Of a stretch of DNA of 33,979 nucleotides, positions 18,362 to 24,569 are shown in pieces. How positions within the stretch are numbered: position 1 is the stretch's first letter; every line of letters starts with the position of its first letter. A program made the position numbers and the translations under genes. The notes under the pieces were generated by a model. The model made no database searches. It had not been told where the DNA came from and was given only the letters and a program-made list of their open reading frames with translations. This DNA is from Streptomyces sp. SID5785 (GTDB lineage Bacteria; Actinomycetota; Actinomycetes; Streptomycetales; Streptomycetaceae). The stretch is taken from NCBI RefSeq assembly GCF_009870065.1, contig NZ_WWIA01000682.1:1-33979 (forward strand), read 5' to 3'.

Positions 18362-19137
18362 CGCGGATCGGCGAGGACCGGGAGCAGCGGCCGGTCCGAG
18401 GGCCGGCCGCCGAAGCCCGGGTCGTACACGGCCGCGCTGACCATGTAGGCCTCGTCCACGAGCCAGCTGTGGAAGGACCACTCCCAGCCCGCGCCCGGGG
18501 TGCCGTCCGGCCGCAGCATCTGGACCTGCCGGTCCTCGGGGGTGAAGCCGAACTCGGTGAAGCGGAACCTGAGGCCCTGTCCGATGGCCTTGCTGTAGGC
18601 CTCCTTGAGGGTCCACAGGCGCACCAGTTCGCCGTTGCGGCGTTCCTCGGGGACGCTGTGCACCGCCTCGAGTTCGTACGGAGTGCACACCTGGCGCTCG
18701 GTGCCGAGGCCCAGCATCCGGCGGTCGGCGTTCTCGGCGTCGACGCCGATGCGGCCGGTCCGGGTCAGGCCGACGACGAGGAGGTCCTCGGTGTGGCTGA
18801 GGCTCACGTCGAGCTGGTCGACGCCGCGCAGGTGGGGGCGGCCGCCCGGCTTGTAGGCGAGTTCGAGTTCGTCGGAGGTGGTGCCGAGGACGGCGGCGGC
18901 TGCGGACTTGAGGAGCAGCCGGGAGGCGACGAACCGGGACCGGTTGGGCGCGTGGTTCATCTCGAGGAGCCGCTGGTGGTCGCGGCCCAGGGCGGCGGCG
19001 AGGCCGGGCCCGTCGAGGTCGTCGGGCACCCAGTCGGAGACGGCCGCGTAGACGACGGACAGTCCGGCCGACTCGACCTCGCGGCGGACCGGCAGCCAGG
19101 AGTCCGCGGGGCCGCGGTTGCGCAGGGGCCGCATCAC
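18346..19137 (-). CDS. Sfp-type 4'-phosphopantetheinyl transferase
   Basis: A 263-residue protein of the Sfp/Gsp class that moves phosphopantetheine from CoA to carrier-protein serines. Family signatures: GVDAEN (131-136, Mg2+ Asp/Glu; the usual form is GVDxE) and LWTLKEAYSKAIGQGL (174-189, WxxKEAxxK). VSLSHTEDLL corresponds to the SHS motif. It would prime the two discrete ACPs, the ACP domain at 24570, or all of them. The start is GTG 19137 (four-base overlap with the ACP stop) or ATG 19134; the two cannot be told apart. Confidence 0.93.
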   Translation of the reverse strand: MMRPLRNRGPADSWLPVRREVESAGLSVVYAAVSDWVPDDLDGPGLAAALGRDHQRLLEMNHAPNRSRFVASRLLLKSAAAAVLGTTSDELELAYKPGGRPHLRGVDQLDVSLSHTEDLLVVGLTRTGRIGVDAENADRRMLGLGTERQVCTPYELEAVHSVPEERRNGELVRLWTLKEAYSKAIGQGLRFRFTEFGFTPEDRQVQMLRPDGTPGAGWEWSFHSWLVDEAYMVSAAVYDPGFGGRPSDRPLLPVLADPRLSAR

Positions 19138-19421
19138 GCCACCGGCAGTCCGGTCACGCGCTCCAGCCGGCCGGCCAGCGCGCCGAGGGTGTGGTCCCCG
19201 ACGAGCAGGTCGGGCAGCGACACGTCGCGCACCTTGGGCAGGCGGGTCTCCAGGCGGCCCTTCAGCTGGAGCAGCATCACGGAGTCGAGTCCGAGGTCGT
19301 GCTGGAGGTGCTGGTGCGGTCCGAGCCGGCCGGGGGGCTGGTCGAGGACCCGGGCGGTCTCCTCGAGGAGCACGGTGAGCACCTCGGTGTCGGGGGCGGG
19401 CTCTTGCGGGCTGGTGGGCAT
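19134..19421 (-). CDS. second discrete acyl carrier protein
   Basis: A 95-residue carrier protein with Ser47 in HDLGLDSVMLLQL. It belongs to the PCP/ACP type used with adenylating enzymes (LEETARVL, LKGRLETRLP) rather than the minimal-PKS ACP type, and has a 10-residue flexible N-terminus. It sits between the acyl-CoA dehydrogenase and the PPTase. A sensible partner is the fatty acyl-AMP ligase at 22793, with the dehydrogenase acting on the bound acyl group. ATG at 19421 has GAGGAAGG upstream. An 11-bp tandem array lies directly upstream. Confidence 0.88.
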   Translation of the reverse strand: MPTSPQEPAPDTEVLTVLLEETARVLDQPPGRLGPHQHLQHDLGLDSVMLLQLKGRLETRLPKVRDVSLPDLLVGDHTLGALAGRLERVTGLPVA

Positions 19422-19440
19422 GGACCTTCCTCGTTCCTGA

Positions 19441-19506
19441 TCTCGTCGGCTTCTCGTCGGCTTCTCGTCTGCTTCTCGTCGGCTTCTCGTCTGCTACTCG
19501 TGGGGT
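19441..19506. repeat. six tandem 11-bp repeats (TCTCGTCGGCT-like)
   Basis: Units starting at 19441, 19452, 19463, 19474, 19485 and 19496 are near-identical 11-mers; units 1, 2 and 4 are identical, 3 and 5 differ by one base, and 6 is diverged. They fill the 107-base gap between the acyl-CoA dehydrogenase and the second ACP. The 11-bp period equals the SARP half-site spacing and each unit holds CTCGT, close to the CTCGA core. It may be a multi-copy SARP operator, or a slippage product. Confidence 0.85.
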
Positions 19507-19528
19507 GCTCAGGGGGTTCGGCGCGTGC

Positions 19529-21286
19529 TCAGCGGCCGAGCTGGGTCGCGTACAGGTCGAAGCTGCGGGCGTCGTCGAACCGGTCGAGGACCTCGCTCAG
19601 GAGGTGGTCCGTGCCCTCCTCCGGGGGGTGCACGGCCGTGCGGTCCAGGCGTCCGACGACGCGGGCCAGCGCCATGGCCGCCCAGGCGGGGTCGGCGAGC
19701 AGCCCCGCGTCCGGGTCGCCGGCCGCGTGGTGCCACACTCCGAGGCAGGCGGCCCCCGCGACGATCAGGGCGTAACGGTCGGCGAGGGCGTAGACGCGCG
19801 GGCTGAGCGCGGTGCCGGGCGGGCGGGCCGCGAGCCGCTCGCCGTCCTCGTGCAGCAGGCGCAGTTCGCGGGCGAGCGCGTCGGCGGCCTCGCCGAGCGC
19901 GCCGCCGAACTCCCCGCGCGCGGACCGGGCGCTGGCCACGGTGGTCGTCAGCGAGTCGAGGAGAGTGTCCCGCCGCGCGGGCCGGGTCAGTTCGTCGGGC
20001 CGTACGGGCGGCAGGTCGTCGTGGTGCGGGCGGAACAGGGCGGCGGTGCCGTCCGGGCCGTCCGGGCCGTCCGGTGCGCCGGTCAGGGTGGGCAGCCGCA
20101 GCAGGTGTTCGACGACGGCGGACCGGCTGGCCACGGTGCCGGCGCTGCCGAGTCCGATCATCGGCAGGTCCCTGGCGGTCTTCTGGAACATGCCGTAACT
20201 CCCCGCCGTGGCATAGGACTCGGACCCGAGCACCACCGACAGGTCGTAGACCATCTCCGTGAGGAACGTGGGCAGCAGGTACTTCACGACCGCGCTCAGG
20301 ATGCCGCTCTCGCGGGGCAGCAGATGCACGCCGCGCGTCGCGACGAGGGCGAGGCAGTCGCAGATCAGCAGGTCGGTGAAGGCGTCCACGAGGGCGGAGC
20401 GGGTGCGGGCGCTGCGCAGCGAGGCGCGGCTGCGGGCGCGGTGGGCGCGGGCGAACGCGACGGTGGTGCGCAGCGCCGTGTCGGCGCAGCCGAGGGCCAT
20501 CGACGGGCCGGTGCTGCGGGTGACGGGGAAGGCCCGGTCGGCGAGGAGGGTGCCGCCGCCCTCGGGGCCGAGGAGCCGGCCGCTGTCGACGTGCCGCCCG
20601 CTGAACTCCAGGCCGTGGACGGCGCAGCCGCGGATGCCGCTGGTGCGGCGCCGGGGCGACAGGGCGAGGCCGTCGCCGTGCTGTGCGGGGCCGGGCAGCA
20701 GGAACGCGGTCTGGGCGTCGGGCCCGGCCTCGGGGGTGTGTGCGAACACGACGAGGGAGTCGACGCGGGCCGCGTTGTTGAGCGCCTCCTTGCGCCCGTC
20801 GAGGCGGTGGCCGCCGGGGACCCGGCTGGCGGTGAGGCGGTTGTGCAGGAAGTCGTTGCCGGGGGTGGGTTCGGGGTAGGCCCCGGCCATCCGGCCACCG
20901 TTCAGCAGGAGTTCGGCGGTCTGCGCCTGCTGGTCGGGCGTGCCGTCGGCCCAGACGAGGACCGCGGCCAGGTAGGAGGTCATGCCGTAGCCGAGGCCGA
21001 GGGCCGCGTCCCGTCGGAACACGGCCCTCAGCACCCGGGCGAGGACGTCCAGCCGGTCGAGACGGCCGCCGAGGGCGCTGGGGACGAACTCGGCGTTGAG
21101 CCCGAAGCCGTCGAGCAGCCGTTCCGCCGCGGGCAGCAGGAGCTGTCTGCGGTCGGCGGCGAGGAAGTGGTCGGCGCCCAGCGGGTTCCCGGGGTCGTCG
21201 AGGTCGCCGAGGTCGTGCTCGAGCCGTGCCATGCGTTCCTGCGCGGCGCGTTCACCGGCCTCCGCCCTGTTCACCGTCGTGGTCAT
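19529..21286 (-). CDS. acyl-CoA dehydrogenase family protein
   Basis: A 585-residue flavoprotein of the acyl-CoA dehydrogenase superfamily. The N-terminal helical part ends near ALGLGYGMTSYLA. A middle beta domain contains MAGAYPEPTPGNDFLHN, SRVPGGHRLDGRKEALNNA and VTRSTGPSMALGC, and the C-terminal helices include VVLGSESYATAGSYGMFQKTARD. It is longer than the ~380 residues of simple members, with an extra C-terminal helical region. It would introduce a double bond in an acyl-ACP or acyl-CoA. With a fatty acyl-AMP ligase and ACP nearby it suggests a dedicated unsaturated starter or side chain; this is inference. ATG start with GGAGAAGG; SARP-box promoter just upstream. Confidence 0.85.
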   Translation of the reverse strand: MTTTVNRAEAGERAAQERMARLEHDLGDLDDPGNPLGADHFLAADRRQLLLPAAERLLDGFGLNAEFVPSALGGRLDRLDVLARVLRAVFRRDAALGLGYGMTSYLAAVLVWADGTPDQQAQTAELLLNGGRMAGAYPEPTPGNDFLHNRLTASRVPGGHRLDGRKEALNNAARVDSLVVFAHTPEAGPDAQTAFLLPGPAQHGDGLALSPRRRTSGIRGCAVHGLEFSGRHVDSGRLLGPEGGGTLLADRAFPVTRSTGPSMALGCADTALRTTVAFARAHRARSRASLRSARTRSALVDAFTDLLICDCLALVATRGVHLLPRESGILSAVVKYLLPTFLTEMVYDLSVVLGSESYATAGSYGMFQKTARDLPMIGLGSAGTVASRSAVVEHLLRLPTLTGAPDGPDGPDGTAALFRPHHDDLPPVRPDELTRPARRDTLLDSLTTTVASARSARGEFGGALGEAADALARELRLLHEDGERLAARPPGTALSPRVYALADRYALIVAGAACLGVWHHAAGDPDAGLLADPAWAAMALARVVGRLDRTAVHPPEEGTDHLLSEVLDRFDDARSFDLYATQLGR

Positions 21287-21323
21287 GGCCTTCTCCGTCC
21301 TCGGTCGGGTCCCGCTGCGGCTC

Positions 21324-21356
21324 TGCCTAACCGGTGCGGCTCAAGAGGCCCTCAAG
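21324..21356 (-). promoter_or_regulatory. SARP-box promoter of acyl-CoA dehydrogenase
   Basis: On the - strand CTTGAG occurs at 21356-21351 and 21345-21340, exactly 11 bases apart. Ten bases after the second half site comes TAGGCA (21329-21324), a fair -10. The stop codon of the 74-aa gene (21341-21343) lies in the box. Transcription would run into acyl-CoA dehydrogenase, ACP and PPTase. Confidence 0.7.
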
Positions 21357-21565
21357 CCGTCCGGGGCATGATCCAGAACGTCCGCGCCGACCGGCCAGCG
21401 CGGAACGGGTGTGCCGTCGTCGGCGAAGTCGACGCCGCCCAGCCACATCGACCCGTAGGCCACGAGTGCGTACCAGACCGGCCTGACCAGGCGGTCGACC
21501 GCGAGACCGGCGAGCGTGCGCCCGGTGCCGCCGGTCGGTATGCCGACCTCATCGGTGGTGGTCAT
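21341..21565 (-). CDS. 74-residue protein of unknown function
   Basis: No family recognised. The product (MTTTDEVGIPTGGTGRTLAG at the start) is acidic at its ends with one hydrophobic stretch, RPVWYALVAYGSMWLGGV, that could be a membrane helix or a buried strand; the tail is PRWPVGADVLDH and then ten more residues. The ATG at 21565 has GAAGAAGGGA at a good distance, codon use is normal for the locus, and a SARP-box promoter precedes it, so I regard it as real. It is divergent from the tandem-ABM gene. A small membrane-associated helper or a scaffold is possible; no function can be assigned. Confidence 0.65.
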   Translation of the reverse strand: MTTTDEVGIPTGGTGRTLAGLAVDRLVRPVWYALVAYGSMWLGGVDFADDGTPVPRWPVGADVLDHAPDGLRAS

Positions 21566-21587
21566 GTGGATCCCTTCTTCGGTTGCC

Positions 21588-21604
21588 CCCGGCGTTCCGC
21601 CGGG
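21588..21604 (-). promoter_or_regulatory. 5' leader hairpin before 74-aa gene
   Basis: A perfect 7-bp stem (21588-21594 with 21598-21604) and 3-base loop lies in the leader of the 74-aa gene, between its predicted -10 (21616-21611) and ribosome site. Such a stem near a 5' end could stabilise the mRNA. No other signal is seen. Confidence 0.35.
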
Positions 21605-21610
21605 AGGGGG

Positions 21611-21643
21611 AGTGTCCGCGCCGGTGCTCGGCGGCGTCTCGAG
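21611..21643 (-). promoter_or_regulatory. SARP-box promoter of 74-aa gene
   Basis: On the - strand TCGAG (from 21642) and CCGAG (21631-21627) start 11 bases apart; after ten bases comes GACACT (21616-21611). It faces the 74-aa gene and is divergent from the box at 21685. Confidence 0.5.
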
Positions 21644-21684
21644 AAACCCTCGGAGGCGGCGGGCGGCGGGCCGTTCCGGCGGCG

Positions 21685-21717
21685 CTCGAGCAGGCCTCGA
21701 GCGGGACGTGGTCGACT
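21685..21717 (+). promoter_or_regulatory. SARP-box promoter of tandem-ABM gene
   Basis: CTCGAG occurs at 21685-21690 and 21696-21701, a perfect repeat 11 bases apart. Ten bases after the second comes TCGACT (21712-21717). This is the cleanest pair of half sites in the window and points to the gene at 21773. Confidence 0.65.
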
Positions 21718-21772
21718 GACCCGACGCGCACGTGTGTACGCGCTCAGGGGGAGAGCAGCAGGAGGTGTGCCG

Positions 21773-22399
21773 ATGCCGCAGCGTGATCCCGTCAGCCGCG
21801 TCACGGCCCTGCAGCACTTCAGGACGACCGCGCCGGATCCCGCGTTCGAGGACCGGCTGCGCGGGTACGTCCGCGGGCGCGAGGGGCTCAGGGGGCTCGC
21901 GGGCGGATCGACACTGCGCCTGCTCGCACCGGACGCCGGCTATCTCCGGCTCGACCGGTGGGAGGGGATGAACGAGCTGGTGCGCTCCACCCACGCCGAG
22001 GGCTATCTGCCGCGCCTGGCCGACGCCGCCGGCCCGGCCGCCGTCGACCTGCACCTCATGGTGAGCGTGGGCCGGATGCCGGCCACGGTGCCGCTCGGCG
22101 AGGCCGGCCGGGTGACGGTGGTCCGGGCCTCGGTGGCCGAGCGGCCGGTCCGCTTCGAGCTGGACTTCGGGGCGCTCGTCGGCCACTGCGTCACCGCCGG
22201 GGACTACGGCGGGAGCGAGCTGCTGCGCTCGGTCACCGACCCGCGCGCGTACACGGGCCTGCTGTGGTGGCGGCCCGGCGGCGCCGGGGAGCCGGAGCCC
22301 GGCACGGTGTCGACGCCGGGTTTCGTGAAGCGGGCGGCCGAGCTGTCCGTCTCGGCGGAGGTGGCCGAGTTCCACGCCGTCCCGGTGGGCGGCGCCTGA
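21773..22399 (+). CDS. tandem ABM-like protein
   Basis: A 208-residue soluble protein that looks like two antibiotic-biosynthesis-monooxygenase-type alpha/beta units in one chain. The first half has TALQHFRTTAPDPAFEDRL, GLRGLAGGSTLRLLAPDAGY and LDRWEGMNELVRSTHAEGYL, the usual strand-helix-W order. The second half starts GRVTVVRASV and has LLWWRPGGAG and a closing strand VAEFHAVPV. An AGGAGGT six bases before ATG 21773 fixes the start. A SARP-box promoter precedes it. The family fit of the second half is weak. A cofactor-free oxygenase or aromatic ligand-binding role is the best guess. Confidence 0.6.
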   Translation: MPQRDPVSRVTALQHFRTTAPDPAFEDRLRGYVRGREGLRGLAGGSTLRLLAPDAGYLRLDRWEGMNELVRSTHAEGYLPRLADAAGPAAVDLHLMVSVGRMPATVPLGEAGRVTVVRASVAERPVRFELDFGALVGHCVTAGDYGGSELLRSVTDPRAYTGLLWWRPGGAGEPEPGTVSTPGFVKRAAELSVSAEVAEFHAVPVGGA

Positions 22400-22417
22400 G
22401 CCGGTGGCCACCGGGCC

Positions 22418-22449
22418 GCGAGCGGCTCTCGAGGGGGCGCGGCCACCCT
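22418..22449 (+). promoter_or_regulatory. SARP-box promoter of carboxylase epsilon gene (leaderless)
   Basis: GCGAG (22418-22422) and TCGAG (22429-22433) are 11 bases apart. Ten bases later comes CACCCT (22444-22449), and six bases after that the ATG at 22456. The box/-10/ATG spacings match those of the carboxylase beta gene at 31783 exactly. No ribosome site is present, so a leaderless mRNA is expected. Confidence 0.6.
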
Positions 22450-22455
22450 TGGTCC

Positions 22456-22662
22456 ATGGATTCCCCTGTCTCTCTGGTCATCGTGCGCGGCCGGCCCACC
22501 GCCGAGGAGGTCGCGGCCGTCACCGCGGTCCTGCTCGCCCGTCTCCAGGTCAGCGCCGATCAGGCGGCCCTCGGGGACGCGGGGGGCGGGGGCGCCGCAC
22601 GGGCCGGATGGGGCGCCGGGCCGTCGCGCCGCCGCTCCCCGGTCGGCTGGTCCCACGGCTGA
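22456..22662 (+). CDS. acyl-CoA carboxylase epsilon subunit
   Basis: A 68-residue protein starting with a short strand-helix (SLVIVRGRPTAEEVAAVTAV), an Ala/Gly-rich linker and a tail with W and SRRRSPVGWSHG. This is the pattern of actinobacterial AccE/PccE epsilon subunits, which bind between alpha and beta subunits and raise acetyl/propionyl-CoA carboxylase activity. Normally the epsilon gene follows the beta gene; here the beta subunit is 9 kb away at 31783, but both have the same promoter geometry. The ATG at 22456 lacks a ribosome site, matching a leaderless transcript. Too short and diverged for full certainty, but the head and tail both fit. Confidence 0.8.
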   Translation: MDSPVSLVIVRGRPTAEEVAAVTAVLLARLQVSADQAALGDAGGGGAARAGWGAGPSRRRSPVGWSHG

Positions 22663-22688
22663 GTGCGGCCGGATCCGAACGGCGGCCG

Positions 22689-22721
22689 TCGAGCTTCCCT
22701 CTAGCAGACCGGTCCTACGTT
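22689..22721 (+). promoter_or_regulatory. SARP-box promoter of fatty acyl-AMP ligase
   Basis: TCGAG (22689-22693) and TCTAG (22700-22704) start 11 bases apart. Ten to eleven bases later comes CTACGTT, in which TACGTT (22716-22721) is a good -10. Transcript start would be near 22728, giving a leader of about 65 bases. Confidence 0.6.
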
Positions 22722-22792
22722 CAATTTCAGGCTGGTTCTGAGCGCTCGGTGACATGCCGGACGCCCGCACGACGTCTGCACAGGGGGACCAC

Positions 22793-24547
22793 ATGTCCGA
22801 ACACCGCACCTTTGTCGAACTGATAAGCGATCACATCAGGCGGTCGCCCGACCGTCAGGCTCTGCATCTGCTGCCGGAGAGCGACGAGGCCGGCCGCGCC
22901 CGACAGGTCTCGTACCGCGCCCTGGACACCGCGGCGCGCGAGCTCGCCGGCTGGCTCCAGGCCCGCGGCGCCACGGGCGAGCGGGTCCTGCTCATGCACG
23001 CGTCCCGGCACCAGTTCGCGGTGTCGCTGCTCGCCTGTCTGTACGCGGGCGCCATCGCCGTCCCGGTGCCCGCCACCGGGCGCGGCCGGCACCACCTGCT
23101 GCGCGTGGCGGGCCTGGTCAAGGACGCGGCGCCCTGTGCGACGTTCACCGACGCCGCGCTCGCCCCCGACGTGTCGCGGCTCCTCGCGTCCTGCGGCTAC
23201 GGCTCGGTGCCCTGCCTCGCCGCCGACGCGGTACCGGTGCGCAGCCCGTGGGAGATGCCGGAGCTGACGCCCGACACGGTCGCCTACCTCCAGTACACGT
23301 CGGGCTCCACCGGGGCCCCGCGCGGTGTGGTGGTCACCCACGGCAATCTGCTGGCGAACCTGGAGGCGATCGCCGCGCTGACCGGCGCCGCCCCGGGCGA
23401 GCGGGTCGGCGGCTGGCTGCCGCTCCACCACGACATGGGCCTGGTCGGCCAGTTGCTGCTGCCGCTGTACCTGGGCGGCACCTCCGTGCTCCTGTCCCCC
23501 GGGGCGTTCCTCAAGCGCCCGGCCCGCTGGCTGGAGGCGATCGGGCGGTACGACATCACGGTCAGCGGCGCCCCGGACTTCGCCTACGACCTGTGCCTGC
23601 GCCGGGTGACGGACGAGCAGGCGGCGCAGCTCGACCTGTCCCGCTGGCGCACCGCGGTCTCCGGCGGCGAACCCGTCTCCGCGGCGACGTCCAGAGCCTT
23701 CGCCGAGCGGTTCGCCGCGGCCGGATTACGACCGGGAGCCCTGATGCCCTGCTACGGGCTGGCCGAGGCGACCCTGCTGGTCTCCGGGGAGCGCCGCGAG
23801 GCGGGCCCGGTGGCGCGCGCCGTCGACGGCGCGGCCCTGGAGCGGCACGTGCTGCGCGACACCGCCCCCGGGCGGCCGGAGCGCGAACTCGTGGCGTGCG
23901 GGCGGCCGGCCGGCGCCGAGGTGGCGATCGTCGACCCGCAGTCGCTGCGCGTGCTGCCGGACGGCCACGTCGGCGAGATCTGGGTCCGCGGCCCGGGTGT
24001 GGCACGCGGCTACTGGCGCGACGCCCCCGCCGCGGGCGAGGTGTTCGGGGCCTCGACGGCGGAGGGCGAGGGCGGCTATCTGCGCACCGGAGACCTCGGC
24101 ACCCTCCTCGACGGCCGTCTGATGGTGACCGGCCGCCACAAGGACATGATCGTGGTCGCGGGACGCAACCTGTACCCGAACGACCTGGAGCACGCGGTGC
24201 AGCGGATCAACTCGCTGTTCGGCACCGGCACCGCGTTCTCCGTGCCGGGCGAGCGCGAGCGGGTCGTCCTCGTCCAGGAACTGCGCACCCACAAGCCGTA
24301 CGGCCTCGACCTGACCGGGCTCACCGCCGACGTGGAGCGGTGCCTGGCCGAGGAGTTCGAGGTCGCGGTGGACGGCGTGCTGCTGGTGCGGCCCGGCACG
24401 ATACGGCGCACCACGAGCGGCAAGGTCGAACGGGCAGCCACCCGGCGGCTGTTCCTCAACGGCGAGATCAAGCCCCTGCACCAGCGGATCGACGAGGAGC
24501 TCCTGCCCGCGGCCGCCCGGCCGTCCGGTGTGGCACACAGTCGTTGA
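22793..24547 (+). CDS. fatty acyl-AMP ligase with TTA codon
   Basis: A 584-residue adenylate-forming enzyme of the FAAL type, which activates a carboxylic acid as acyl-AMP and passes it to a carrier protein rather than CoA. Motifs: YTSGSTGAPRG (168-178), LPLHHDMGLVG (209-219, the FAAL signature), YGLAEATL, YLRTGDLG, and GRHKDMIVVAGRNLYPNDLE with the hinge. TSGK near the end holds the catalytic Lys. Start ATG 22793 (GGGGGA upstream) is preferred over an in-frame start 13 codons earlier. Leu312 is a TTA codon (23726-23728), so synthesis should need the bldA tRNA. The ACP-AT gene follows after 22 bases. Confidence 0.93.
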   Translation: MSEHRTFVELISDHIRRSPDRQALHLLPESDEAGRARQVSYRALDTAARELAGWLQARGATGERVLLMHASRHQFAVSLLACLYAGAIAVPVPATGRGRHHLLRVAGLVKDAAPCATFTDAALAPDVSRLLASCGYGSVPCLAADAVPVRSPWEMPELTPDTVAYLQYTSGSTGAPRGVVVTHGNLLANLEAIAALTGAAPGERVGGWLPLHHDMGLVGQLLLPLYLGGTSVLLSPGAFLKRPARWLEAIGRYDITVSGAPDFAYDLCLRRVTDEQAAQLDLSRWRTAVSGGEPVSAATSRAFAERFAAAGLRPGALMPCYGLAEATLLVSGERREAGPVARAVDGAALERHVLRDTAPGRPERELVACGRPAGAEVAIVDPQSLRVLPDGHVGEIWVRGPGVARGYWRDAPAAGEVFGASTAEGEGGYLRTGDLGTLLDGRLMVTGRHKDMIVVAGRNLYPNDLEHAVQRINSLFGTGTAFSVPGERERVVLVQELRTHKPYGLDLTGLTADVERCLAEEFEVAVDGVLLVRPGTIRRTTSGKVERAATRRLFLNGEIKPLHQRIDEELLPAAARPSGVAHSR

Positions 24548-24569
24548 ACGGGTCGGAGAGGAGCAGACG

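Noticed and set aside
19441..19506. CRISPR-like array
   Set aside because: Units are 11 bp and directly adjacent without spacers, and no cas gene is present.
22754..22792. Start of the AMP ligase 13 codons earlier
   Set aside because: No ribosome site there; the ATG at 22793 has GGGGGA and the usual N-terminal length.
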